A stretch of 41,493 bases of DNA from Rhodocyclales bacterium (GCA_016215645.1 JACRIX010000012.1:1-41493), one strand, 5' to 3'; shown: positions 6,976 through 14,669, numbered from the stretch's first letter. Notes: generated from the letters alone by a model not told the origin. Numbers and translations: made by a program.

Positions 6976-7479
6976 CTACATGCAGCGCCAATACGGCGAG
7001 CCGGGGCCGAGCGGAAAGCAGTTGTGCATCGGATAGGGGCCGGGCACCAGCAGCGGCCCCATGTACTGGTTGCGACAGGCGCGCACTTCCTGGTCAACAC
7101 GTTCCCGGCAGGCGTGTTCGCGCCGGTTGGCATCGGCCGCCATGTCGTCGAAGATCTGCCGACGTTCGGCGGCGACCAGGTGGTCGAGCACCGCCGTCGG
7201 CACGCCCTGTTGTGCCAGCTCGAGTATCTGCCCGGCCGAGAGCCGGTAACGCGAGGCCGAGGCGGTGATGCGGGCGATGATCTCCTCGGCCGCCAGCCCC
7301 TGCTTCGCCAGCGCCACCACCTGCTCCAGCGGTAGCGCCGCCATCGGCTGCGGCAGCCGCGCTTCAAGCTGCTCGGCGCTGAGGCGCTCGATCTTCGGCG
7401 GCTCGACCGGCGTGCCGGCGCAGGCGGCAAGCAAGACTGTCGAAAGCAGCGGGAAGGCAAAGCGAAACGGATGGGCCAT
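6976..7479 (-). CDS. Lipoprotein of unknown function
   Basis: A 167-residue protein with a lipoprotein signal: MAHPFRFAFPLLSTVLLAACAG has the lipobox LLAAC, so Cys20 would be lipidated and the protein anchored to a membrane facing the periplasm. The mature chain has two helical repeats (ALPLEQVVALAKQGLAAEEIIARI, then YRLSAGQILELAQQGVPTAVLDHLVAAE) that look like small helix-turn-helix-type modules for protein contacts. The C-terminus is rich in Cys, Pro, Gly and Tyr (HACRERVDQEVRACRNQY and PYPMHNCFPLGPGSPYWRC). It is the first gene of a two-gene leftward unit with the NrfJ-like protein and diverges from rlhA. Confidence 0.75.
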   Translation of the reverse strand: MAHPFRFAFPLLSTVLLAACAGTPVEPPKIERLSAEQLEARLPQPMAALPLEQVVALAKQGLAAEEIIARITASASRYRLSAGQILELAQQGVPTAVLDHLVAAERRQIFDDMAADANRREHACRERVDQEVRACRNQYMGPLLVPGPYPMHNCFPLGPGSPYWRCM

Positions 7480-7585
7480 GATCGGCGGCGGGACGGGAAT
7501 TCGCCCAATGATAGGCCAGATCGCGCCGCGCGACGCCCGCCCGCAGGTCTACAATTCGCCCCCAGCTCCCGAATTGCACCCACCC

Positions 7586-9505
7586 GTGAACCAGGCCCTC
7601 GAACTGCTCGCCCCCGCACGCAATGCCGACATCGCCATCGAGGCGATCAGGCACGGCGCCGACGCCGTGTACATCGGCGGGCCGGCCTTCGGCGCGCGCC
7701 ACGGCGCCGGCAACCCGGTGGCCGACATCGAGCGCCTGACGGCCTACGCACACCGATTCCACGCCCGGGTCTTCATCACCCTCAACACCATCTTCCGCGA
7801 CGACGAACTCGAGGATGCGCGCAGGCTCGCCTGGCAGGTGTACGAGGCCGGGGCGGATGCCCTGATCGTGCAGGACATGGGCCTGCTGGAGCTCGACCTG
7901 CCGCCGATCCAGTTGCATGCCTCGACCCAGTGCGACATCCGCACTCCCGAAAAGGCCAGGTTCCTCGCCGACGCCGGCTTTTCGCAGATGGTGCTGGCGC
8001 GCGAACTCTCGCTGGCGGAGATCGGCGCGATCCGCTCGAGAGTCGGCGCAGGTGGTACGGCGAATTCCGCGCCGCCCATCCTCGAATTCTTCATCCACGG
8101 CGCGCTCTGCGTCGCCTTTTCCGGCCAGTGCTACATCAGCCACGCCCACACCGGGCGCAGCGCCAACCGCGGCGAATGCTCGCAGGCCTGCCGCCTGCCC
8201 TACAACCTGGAAGACGCGCAGGGCCGCATTGTCGCCTTCGACAAGCACCTCTTGTCGATGAAGGACAACGACCAGAGCGCCAACCTGCGGGCGCTCGCCG
8301 ACGCCGGCATCCGCTCGTTCAAGATCGAGGGCCGGCTGAAGGATCTCGCCTACGTCAAGAACGCCACCGCGCATTACCGCCGGCTCATCGACCGCATCCT
8401 CGACGACGCACCGGTGTATGCGCGGGCCTCGTCGGGCCGCTGCACCTACACCTTCACCCCGCGCCCGGAAAAAACCTTCAATCGCGGCGCCACCGATTAC
8501 TTCGTCAATGGCCGCCAGGCCGACATCGGCGCCTTCGACACGCCGGCCTTCGCCGGCGAGGCCAGCGGTACCATCACCCGCATCGGCCCCGACTGGTTCG
8601 AGGTCGACAGCGACGAGGAATTCGCCAATGGCGATGGCATTTCCTATCTCTCGCGCGGCCGGAAGCTCGCCGGCCTGCGCATCAACGTCGCCAGGCGCGT
8701 CGGCCGCCACCAGCGCCTGTTTCCCAACGAGATGCCCGAGGACCCGGAAGGCTTCAAGCTCGGCATCGAGATCCTGCGCAACCGCGACCAGGCCTTCGAA
8801 CGCCTGCTGGAGAAGGATTCCGCCGAGCGCCGCATCGACATCACGGTCGAGCTCGGCGAAACGCCCGACGGCTTCCGCCTGACGCTGCGCGACGAGGACG
8901 GCATCAGCGCCGCCGCCGAAATCGCCCACGCCAGGGAGGCGGCGAAGAACCCGCCGCGCGCCTTTGCCGCGCTGGCCGAAAGCCTGGGCAAGCTCGGCGG
9001 CACGGACTTCCGTGCCACGGAGGTCAAGGTGGTGCTGAGCGAAGCCTGGTTCCTGCCGGCCTCGACCATCAACGCCCTGCGCCGCGACGCCGTCGAACAA
9101 CTGATCGCCGCGCGCGCCGCGGCACGCCCGCGGCTGCCGCGCAAACCGCCCGCCGAGCCGCCCGCCGCCTACCCCGAGCGCGAACTGAGCTATCTGGCCA
9201 ACGTGCTCAACAGCCGCGCCCGCGACTTCTACCGCAAGCATGGCGTGGAACTGATCGCCGACGCCTACGAAGCCGACACCACGCCGGGCGAAGTCTCGCT
9301 GATGATCACCAGGCACTGCCTGCGCTACAGCCACAGCCTCTGCCCCAAGGAAGCGAAAGGCTGGGTCAAGGGCGTGAATGCCGAGCCCATGGTGCTGGTC
9401 AATGGCAAGGAACGCCTGACCCTGAAGTTCGACTGCAAGGCCTGCGAAATGCACGTCATGGGCAAGGCGAAAAAGTCGCGCACCATCGCGATCAAGGCGG
9501 CCTGA
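7586..9505 (+). CDS. rlhA: 23S rRNA C2501 hydroxylase RlhA (peptidase U32 family)
   Basis: About 639 residues, matching the length and course of E. coli RlhA (formerly YdcP), which makes 5-hydroxycytidine at C2501 of 23S rRNA together with iron metabolism and prephenate. Signature stretches include ELLAPARNADIAIEAIRHGA at the N-terminus, HASTQCDIRTPEKA, the U32 core FFIHGALCVAFSGQCYISH followed by GRSANRGECSQACRLPY, and the C-terminal FDCKACEMH. The conserved cysteines are the likely Fe-S ligands. The GTG start at 7586 gives VNQALELLAPA; the ATG at 7508 would add a non-conserved leader. Compared with the E. coli sequence as I remember it, there are about nine extra residues before LEFFIHG (VGAGGTANSAPP region), exactly where dispersed-repeat copy B lies. 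Confidence 0.92.
   Translation: MNQALELLAPARNADIAIEAIRHGADAVYIGGPAFGARHGAGNPVADIERLTAYAHRFHARVFITLNTIFRDDELEDARRLAWQVYEAGADALIVQDMGLLELDLPPIQLHASTQCDIRTPEKARFLADAGFSQMVLARELSLAEIGAIRSRVGAGGTANSAPPILEFFIHGALCVAFSGQCYISHAHTGRSANRGECSQACRLPYNLEDAQGRIVAFDKHLLSMKDNDQSANLRALADAGIRSFKIEGRLKDLAYVKNATAHYRRLIDRILDDAPVYARASSGRCTYTFTPRPEKTFNRGATDYFVNGRQADIGAFDTPAFAGEASGTITRIGPDWFEVDSDEEFANGDGISYLSRGRKLAGLRINVARRVGRHQRLFPNEMPEDPEGFKLGIEILRNRDQAFERLLEKDSAERRIDITVELGETPDGFRLTLRDEDGISAAAEIAHAREAAKNPPRAFAALAESLGKLGGTDFRATEVKVVLSEAWFLPASTINALRRDAVEQLIAARAAARPRLPRKPPAEPPAAYPERELSYLANVLNSRARDFYRKHGVELIADAYEADTTPGEVSLMITRHCLRYSHSLCPKEAKGWVKGVNAEPMVLVNGKERLTLKFDCKACEMHVMGKAKKSRTIAIKAA
8041..8063 (+). repeat. Dispersed 9-N7-7 motif, copy B (inside rlhA)
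   Basis: AGTCGGCGC, spacer AGGTGGT, ACGGCGA: perfect in both halves. Translated in frame it gives VGAGGTA, part of an apparent insertion relative to RlhA homologues. CGAATTC occurs at 8061-8067 and again at 8083-8089. Confidence 0.7.
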
Positions 9506-9506
9506 G

Positions 9507-9529
9507 AGTCGGCGCCCACGACACGGCGA
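9507..9529 (+). repeat. Dispersed 9-N7-7 motif, copy C (rlhA-dusC junction)
   Basis: AGTCGGCGC, spacer CCACGAC, ACGGCGA: perfect in both halves. It begins one base after the rlhA TGA and its last base is the A of the dusC ATG, so it occupies the entire intergenic gap. Confidence 0.7.
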
Positions 9530-10500
9530 TGAAGCTCATCCTCGCCCCCATGGAAGGCCTCGCCGACGACGTGCTGCGCGGCGTGCTGACCCGTGCCGGC
9601 GGCTATGACTGGTGTGTCACCGAGTTCGTCCGCATCACCGATACCGTGCTGCCGCACCGCTGCTACACCCGGCTTTCGCCCGAGCTGGCCAACGGCGCGC
9701 GCACCGAGGCCGGCACCCCCGTGCGCGTGCAACTGCTGGGCAACGACCCCGACATGCTGGCGGCCAATGCCGCCCACCTCGCACGCCTCCGCCCATTCGG
9801 CATCGACCTCAACTTCGGCTGCCCGACGCCGCTGGTCAACCGCCATCGCGGCGGCGCCGCCCTGCTCAATGAACCCGAGCTGCTGCATCGCATCGCCGCC
9901 GCCGTGCGCGCCGCCGTGCCGGCGGACATGCCCGTTACCGCCAAGATGCGGCTAGGGCTGGACGACACCAGCAAGGCCATCGCCTGCGCGCTGGCGCTTG
10001 AATCCGGCGGCGTCAATGAACTCGTGGTCCATGCGCGCACCAAGGCCGACGGCTACAAGCCGCTCGCGCGCTGGGAATGGGTGGCGCGCATCCGCGAGGT
10101 GGTGAAGCTGCCGCTGATCGCCAACGGCGAGGTCTGGACCGTCGCCGACTGGCACGCCATCCGCGCCGCCACCGGCTGTGACGACGTCATGCTCGGCCGC
10201 GGCGCCGTCGCCGACCCGCTGCTGGCGCGGCGCATTCGCGGCGACGTCGAAGCGGAGCCAAGCGCGGCCGACTGGCGCATGATCGAAGCCATGCTCGCCG
10301 ACTTCTGGACCCGCGTGCAGCGCAAGGTCCTCCCCGCCCAATCCCCCGGCCGCCTCAAGCAGTGGCTGGGCCTGATGCAGCGCCGCTACCCGCAGGCCGA
10401 ACAGCTGTTCCGCCGCCTGCGCGAAGCCCGGCAAGGCCCCGAGCTCAGCGCCATCCTGCAGCGTGAGGGTGTGATCGCCGAGTCGCGCGAGGCGGCGTGA
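9529..10500 (+). CDS. dusC: tRNA-dihydrouridine synthase DusC
   Basis: A 323-residue flavoenzyme that reduces a specific uridine in the tRNA D-loop (U16 in E. coli DusC) using NADPH and FMN. The N-terminal LILAPMEGLADDVLR, ITEFVRITD and VRVQLLG are typical of DusC. The catalytic cysteine is C98 in DLNFGCPTP, followed by the GG-A-LL phosphate-binding loop. Also visible are KMRLG, VVHARTKADGY, IANGEVW and MLGRGA near the FMN site. The C-terminal RLKQWLGLMQRRYPQAEQLF matches the DusC-type helical recognition domain rather than DusA or DusB. The start codon overlaps the last base of repeat copy C, and no strong Shine-Dalgarno sequence is apparent. Translation probably follows on from rlhA. Confidence 0.92.
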   Translation: MKLILAPMEGLADDVLRGVLTRAGGYDWCVTEFVRITDTVLPHRCYTRLSPELANGARTEAGTPVRVQLLGNDPDMLAANAAHLARLRPFGIDLNFGCPTPLVNRHRGGAALLNEPELLHRIAAAVRAAVPADMPVTAKMRLGLDDTSKAIACALALESGGVNELVVHARTKADGYKPLARWEWVARIREVVKLPLIANGEVWTVADWHAIRAATGCDDVMLGRGAVADPLLARRIRGDVEAEPSAADWRMIEAMLADFWTRVQRKVLPAQSPGRLKQWLGLMQRRYPQAEQLFRRLREARQGPELSAILQREGVIAESREAA

Positions 10501-10594
10501 AGCCCCGTTGTTCGCATCGAGGAGTCATCCTTTTGACGTCGCGACTCAGGCTATTCGCTAGTCAGCCCATGTTTCACCATCGATAGCTGAACAT

Positions 10595-10625
10595 CAAGTA
10601 GAAGTTGCCGTTGCAGATCTACTTG
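10595..10625. terminator. Inverted repeat at the 3' end of the AAA/DUF4143 gene
   Basis: CAAGTAGA and TCTACTTG, perfect 8-bp arms 15 nt apart, span the stop codon of the leftward ATPase gene, about 100 nt from the end of dusC. It is a plausible transcript-end hairpin for the low-GC gene; there is no T-run. Confidence 0.4.
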
Positions 10626-12106
10626 CTCAAATTTGGCAAACTTGAAACGGACGCGCCATTTTTCTTCTTAGCTACCACAAAGTGCCGCAAAAGGTTGGCG
10701 CCAAGCGCATATGCATAAATACTTGATGGCCGGAACTCAAAGCTCACTCCTTTGAATTCGACGTTTTCATCAGTAACCGTTCTGCTTGTTACCAATATTG
10801 GCTGTTTTAGATTCGGATTTCGCCGGACAAAATCTACGCAATTGTCAAGCTCACTTCTTACGTTGTAGGGTCGGTCGCTCCACTTCACTTCAACCGCCCA
10901 AGTTGGCTTTTGATCCTCACCGTTCAGACTGACGATATCGATTTCACCCGATTGCCATCGGGCGTAGTAGAGCGTCATCATCTTGCTGTGTTGCCACTGA
11001 CTAAAGATTGCTGTTTCCGTTAGAGCTCCCATTCCGTCTGAATTTCCGTCAAGCTGACCAAAAAGCGCAGCACGCATTGACGGGTTGGTTAGATAAACCT
11101 TAAAACACACAGCACGCTTAAATCTCTTCGCATTCTGATCAATTCTTTCGACGCGCTTCAGCAAAAAAGCAGCCTCCAGATACTCAAGGTAGCGCTTGAT
11201 CGTGTTTTTTGCGACACCAGATGACTTGGAAAGAGTCTCGAGGCTAACCTCGTTACCCGTGTTGTATGCAAGCGTTGTAAAGAGCCTATTCAGTTCTTGA
11301 ATGTCGCTAATGCCATAGAGGCTTGGAAGATCGCGAAGCAATACTTTATCGATAATGTCACTCTTAATATACTGGCCGGGATCTTTCCGAATTTCTTCAG
11401 AGAATACTGCTTCAGGATATCCGCCAAAATTTAGATAGTTAACGAACTCCTCGTTCAATGCTTCGATGTTGGGTGTCGAAAAATTAAATGTCCCTGGCCG
11501 CTGCGCGTCCTCCGTCTTGGTAATAAGTTCATCCTCCCGACCGATAAACATCAAATACTCGGCGAACGTCAACGGCGGGAGAACATAGTCACTAAATCTG
11601 CCGGCACCAGACTCATTGCTCTTTAGCCTCAGCGCTGCCGCCGCTGAGCCAGTGGCTACGAATCTGCAATCGAGATACGAATCAACCAGCGACTTTAGAT
11701 GAACTTCCCATTCACGGAGATACTGGATTTCATCGAAGAAAACAAACAAATTGGTTTCGCGCCCATGACCAAAAATCTCTTGAAAAAAGTTCAAGATTCG
11801 TTCAAGTGATAGACCTGTATAAATCGGTGTCTCAAGCGAGACATATAGGATTCGATCTGGTGGAACATCGGAGTCCAAAAGAGCGCGAACGCTGTGATAA
11901 ACCATTACGGTCTTGCCAACACGTCGCGGCCCCATCAAAACAGTAGCGCGGCGAACACTGAGATCAACTATTGCCTGGTGGAACGGCCCGAAATATTTTC
12001 TTCTCGGCTTGTCCTGATAGGCGACCTTTCCCTGCGCACCCCGTTCCCACCAAGGGTTGTCAAAACGCAGCCGCGAAAGGATGTCACTTTTGGCAATTTC
12101 AAGCAT
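10619..12106 (-). CDS. AAA ATPase with C-terminal DUF4143 domain
   Basis: A 495-residue protein. Residues about 50-210 form an AAA ATPase: Walker A GPRRVGKT near 59-66, Walker B FVFFDEIQYLREW near 117-129, and sensor-1-like FVATGSAA. A winged-helix-like segment (ETLSKSSGVAKNTIKRYLEYLEAAFLLKRV) and a DUF4143 nuclease-like domain follow, with EIDIVSLNGEDQKPTWAVEVKWS near residues 395-415. The E-x-D...EVK arrangement resembles the PD-(D/E)XK core seen in this domain. Such ATPases are common accessory genes with no well-defined role; some are discussed in defence or toxin-antitoxin settings. The gene is distinctly AT-richer than all neighbours, with AT-ending codons, which suggests horizontal acquisition. 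It stands alone, with its own promoter and operator-like repeats upstream. Confidence 0.88.
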   Translation of the reverse strand: MLEIAKSDILSRLRFDNPWWERGAQGKVAYQDKPRRKYFGPFHQAIVDLSVRRATVLMGPRRVGKTVMVYHSVRALLDSDVPPDRILYVSLETPIYTGLSLERILNFFQEIFGHGRETNLFVFFDEIQYLREWEVHLKSLVDSYLDCRFVATGSAAAALRLKSNESGAGRFSDYVLPPLTFAEYLMFIGREDELITKTEDAQRPGTFNFSTPNIEALNEEFVNYLNFGGYPEAVFSEEIRKDPGQYIKSDIIDKVLLRDLPSLYGISDIQELNRLFTTLAYNTGNEVSLETLSKSSGVAKNTIKRYLEYLEAAFLLKRVERIDQNAKRFKRAVCFKVYLTNPSMRAALFGQLDGNSDGMGALTETAIFSQWQHSKMMTLYYARWQSGEIDIVSLNGEDQKPTWAVEVKWSDRPYNVRSELDNCVDFVRRNPNLKQPILVTSRTVTDENVEFKGVSFEFRPSSIYAYALGANLLRHFVVAKKKNGASVSSLPNLSK

Positions 12107-12117
12107 CTCTATACACC

Positions 12118-12139
12118 TAGAATCAGTTGGCTGATTCTA
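12118..12139. promoter_or_regulatory. Proximal operator-like inverted repeat of the ATPase gene
   Basis: TAGAATCAG-TTGG-CTGATTCTA, perfect 9-bp arms, lies 11 nt upstream of the ATPase start codon (gene on the minus strand) and just downstream of the proposed -10 box. It shares the half-site and the flank GCTGAT..TAATTTA with a second repeat 41 bp away. Confidence 0.6.
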
Positions 12140-12167
12140 ATTTAGCCGATTTTTGAATTAAGATCAA
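12139..12167 (-). promoter_or_regulatory. Candidate sigma70 promoter of the ATPase gene
   Basis: On the minus strand, TTGATC (12167-12162) and TAAATT (12144-12139) are separated by exactly 17 nt. The -35 lies inside the distal inverted repeat and the -10 touches the proximal one, which is what one expects for repression. The prediction is by eye. Confidence 0.45.
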
Positions 12168-12183
12168 CATGCTGATCTTAATT
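12156..12183. promoter_or_regulatory. Distal operator-like inverted repeat of the ATPase gene
   Basis: AATTAAGATCA-ACATGC-TGATCTTAATT, perfect 11-bp arms, overlaps the proposed -35 box. It aligns with the proximal repeat at about 18 of 26 positions, so the two look like related binding sites for one regulator. Confidence 0.6.
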
Positions 12184-12299
12184 TATTTCAGCACTATGTT
12201 TTGTTTAGAATCAATCAATTGTAGTTATTTAAGTTCAGCAAAAGCTAGATCCGAAACGATTCCCAAATGTATCGAACAATCAATTGCAAACCCCACGCA
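12184..12299. other. AT-rich non-coding stretch of the low-GC island
   Basis: This segment has the same low-GC character as the ATPase gene and ends abruptly at the inverted-end element. No credible gene is seen: the longest plus-strand frame crosses into the GC-rich element and has no recognisable content. It may carry the remains of a lost neighbouring gene. Confidence 0.4.
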
Positions 12300-12566
12300 G
12301 GCGGGTCGGGCGCGGCGTGGTCCCTTGCAAGCCGCCGCAGCGAGGCGCCGTGCCAGGGGTTGTCCGCTGGCGTTGTCCGACGCCGGTGCCGGCTTCATCG
12401 GCAGCGGCTAGTTCAGCCAGCGGCCTGGCGCGGCCCCGCAGCAAGGAGTGAGCGCGGGGTTTCGCAAGGCCAATTGATTGGCCTTGCGCCGCGCGAACGG
12501 GCGAGACTCTGGCGAGCCCTCCGCCGCAGGCCGGCGAACCAGGGGCCGCGACGCGCCCGACCCGCC
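12300..12566. mobile_element. 267-bp non-coding element with inverted ends (MITE-like)
   Basis: The ends are inverted repeats: GGCGGGTCGGGCGCG at 12300-12314 matches the complement of 12552-12566 over 15 bases perfectly. The match extends to about 26 bp with three mismatches (12300-12325 against 12541-12566). Inside is a near-perfect palindrome (12463-12488; CGCAAGGCCAAT, TG, complement). No transposase or plausible protein is present. The frame that extends the MFS gene through this region is a shadow. The element separates the low-GC island from GC-rich housekeeping DNA, and repeat copy D begins 15 nt beyond its right end. A MITE or other non-autonomous element is the best guess; no target-site duplication was identified. 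Confidence 0.45.
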
Positions 12567-12581
12567 GGCAGTGCAGCCAAA

Positions 12582-12604
12582 AGTCGGCGCCGGTACTACG
12601 GCGA
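12582..12604 (+). repeat. Dispersed 9-N7-7 motif, copy D (MFS stop codon)
   Basis: AGTCGGCGC, spacer CGGTACT, ACGGCGA: perfect in both halves. The leftward MFS gene ends inside it, with its TAG stop read from bases 12598-12596. Confidence 0.7.
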
Positions 12605-13771
12605 TATCACGACTTCGCGCGGCCGCGCCGCCAGCCACGCCAGCACCGCCGCCGCTCCGGCCCAGGCCAGCACCGGCAGCCAGGGCAGCAGTGCGGCGAA
12701 GCCGGGGTCCTTGTTGAGCTGGGTGGCGACGATGGCCATGCGCGCCAGCGTGGCCAGCGCCAGCAGCGAGAACAGGCCGCCGGTGGTGGCGCCTTCGCGG
12801 CCGGTGTGGCCGATGGCAATGGCGGCACTCATGGCGCTCATCAGCACCGCCGCCCAGGCGCCGCCGGCGAGGAATTGCAGGCCGACGAGGATTTCCAGCG
12901 AGGGCGCCGAGGCCGCCAGCGAGGCCGCCAGCGCGCCGATCACCGCGCCTGCCGTCATCACCGGCATGCCGCCGAAGCGCTCGTTGGCGCGGCAGGCGGG
13001 AAAGATCAGCAGGTTGAAGCCGATCCAGAACACGGGCATCAGTTGATCGAGTTCGGCCGGCTTGGCAAAGCGCAGGTAGAGCAGCGCCGAATTCAGCGCG
13101 AAATGCATCTGGAATCCCAGCCCGAGCAGCGCGACGGCGGCAAAGAAGGCGACCACATGGGCATCGATCGGACGCGGCGGCGGCGCGGCGACGGGCGCGG
13201 CGGCGGCCAGATGTTTCTCGGCCCAGAGAATGCCGGCCACCGCAGCCACCAGCGCGATGGATGCCAGCGCGAAGGGCAGGCGCGGATCGACGCCGCGCAG
13301 GCTCAGCGTCAGGTAGGGCGCGACGGCGCCGGCAATGCCCAATCCGACCAGGCTCAGCGTCGATACCCAGGGCACGCCGGCCTGCGGCACGTACTTGCCC
13401 AGCAGCAGCATGGGCGGCGCGCGTAGCGCCGACGAGGTCACCGCCCAGACCGCGACCACCACCAGCAGCAGGACGGGCGAACCGTTTGGCGCAAGGACGG
13501 GAAGCAACAGGAAGGCGACGCAAGAGACCGCGGTAGCCCCCAGCACCCAGGGGCCGAGCCGGCGCAAGCGGCCCACCACCGTGTCCGCCGCCACGCCCAG
13601 CGAAAAATCCATCAGGGTGAAGACGATCTGGTCGGCCATCAGCACCCAGATCACCCACTTCTTCTCGATGCCGGCCTGCGCCAGCAACTGCGGCAGGTAG
13701 ATGACATACACCGTCCAGCAACTGACGAAGAGGAACTGGACGATTCCGAAATAGATGCCGACGCGCGTCAT
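12596..13771 (-). CDS. Major facilitator superfamily transporter
   Basis: A 391-residue inner-membrane protein with about twelve hydrophobic segments in two halves and a Pro/Ala-rich central loop (about 200-225). The segment VAADTVVGRLRRLGPW after the second membrane span is a degenerate MFS loop 2-3 motif (usually G-x3-D-x2-G-R/K-R/K). The overall pattern recalls the sugar:cation symporter-like or general MFS type, but no substrate can be assigned. It is the last gene of the leftward lipid operon, starting 4 nt after the preceding hydrolase stop. Its role there could be export or uptake of a lipid or aromatic compound. The last codons (EVVISP) and stop lie in repeat copy D. Confidence 0.82.
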   Translation of the reverse strand: MTRVGIYFGIVQFLFVSCWTVYVIYLPQLLAQAGIEKKWVIWVLMADQIVFTLMDFSLGVAADTVVGRLRRLGPWVLGATAVSCVAFLLLPVLAPNGSPVLLLVVVAVWAVTSSALRAPPMLLLGKYVPQAGVPWVSTLSLVGLGIAGAVAPYLTLSLRGVDPRLPFALASIALVAAVAGILWAEKHLAAAAPVAAPPPRPIDAHVVAFFAAVALLGLGFQMHFALNSALLYLRFAKPAELDQLMPVFWIGFNLLIFPACRANERFGGMPVMTAGAVIGALAASLAASAPSLEILVGLQFLAGGAWAAVLMSAMSAAIAIGHTGREGATTGGLFSLLALATLARMAIVATQLNKDPGFAALLPWLPVLAWAGAAAVLAWLAARPREVVISP

Positions 13772-13775
13772 CGCG

Positions 13776-14669
13776 CTATGGTGCTACGGCTCCGGCGTTC
13801 TGGCAATGGTCACAATGGTCGGCGACCAGCGCGGCCAGCCTGGGCAGCAGCGCGTCGGGAAAATCATGGCCCATGCCGGGGATGACTTCGAGCCGCGCGC
13901 CGGAAATGTGCGCCGCCGTATCGCGCCCGGCGGCCAGCGGCACCAGCGGATCGTCGGCGCCGTGGATCACCAGCGTCGGCGCCTTGATCTGCTTCAGCTG
14001 TTTGCGGCGATCACCGGACGCGATCACGGCGACGAGCTGCCGCGCGACGCCGGCCGGGTCGTAGGCGCGGCGCACGCTGCGGCCGATGCGCTGGCGCAGC
14101 TCCTCGCGCGTCGACGGGTAGCCGGGACTGCCGATGACGCCGAAGGCATGCACCAGGTGCTCGATCACGAGGTCCTTGTCCTTGGGATCGGAGGGCCGCG
14201 TCAGCAACGCCTTGCCGGCCGCCTTGCTGGGCTTGGAGAGCTTGCGGTTGCCCGAGGTGGACATGATCGAGGTGAGGCTCAGTACGCGTTGCGGATGCGT
14301 CGCTGCCAGCACCTGGGCGATCATGCCGCCCATCGAGGCACCGACGATGTGGGCGCGGGCTATGCCCAGCTGGTCCATCAGGCGCACGGTGTCGTCGGCC
14401 ATGTCGGTCAGCGTGTAGGCGGTGCGCACCGGCAGGTGCAGGGCCGAGGCCGCCATTGCCAAAAGGATGTTGGCCCGCTTCTTCCCTGGCACGCGCCCCG
14501 AGAGGCCGACGTCGCGGTTGTCGAAACGGATCACGCGAAAGCCGCGCGCCACCAGCGCATTGCAGAAGTTGTCGGGCCAGGCCAGCAGCTGCATGCCCAG
14601 GCCCATGATCAGCACGATGGCCGGATGCGCGGGATCGCCGAGCGATTCGTACTCGATATGCGGTGTCAT
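13776..14669 (-). CDS. Alpha/beta hydrolase
   Basis: A 297-residue cytoplasmic alpha/beta-hydrolase. Visible are the oxyanion strand IVLIMGLGMQLLAWP, FDNRDVGLSGR, the nucleophile elbow VGASMGG (Ser near 116), the acid residue in VIHGADDPLVP and the catalytic His in IPGMGHDFP. The triad is complete. This subfamily is commonly annotated as esterase or homoserine-acetyltransferase-like; in this operon it could hydrolyse an ester or thioester linked to neutral-lipid turnover. The start ATG at 14669 overlaps the stop of the upstream acyltransferase by the ATGA arrangement, so translation is probably coupled. Confidence 0.88.
   Translation of the reverse strand: MTPHIEYESLGDPAHPAIVLIMGLGMQLLAWPDNFCNALVARGFRVIRFDNRDVGLSGRVPGKKRANILLAMAASALHLPVRTAYTLTDMADDTVRLMDQLGIARAHIVGASMGGMIAQVLAATHPQRVLSLTSIMSTSGNRKLSKPSKAAGKALLTRPSDPKDKDLVIEHLVHAFGVIGSPGYPSTREELRQRIGRSVRRAYDPAGVARQLVAVIASGDRRKQLKQIKAPTLVIHGADDPLVPLAAGRDTAAHISGARLEVIPGMGHDFPDALLPRLAALVADHCDHCQNAGAVAP

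Noticed and set aside
7471..10500. A 1009-codon frame spanning rlhA and dusC
   Set aside because: Only the last 323 codons (dusC) are coding; the first part is an out-of-frame shadow of rlhA, rich in Arg, Pro and His.
12169..12411. An 80-codon frame in the AT-rich and inverted-end regions
   Set aside because: It crosses a sharp composition boundary, has no ribosome-binding site and no recognisable protein features.
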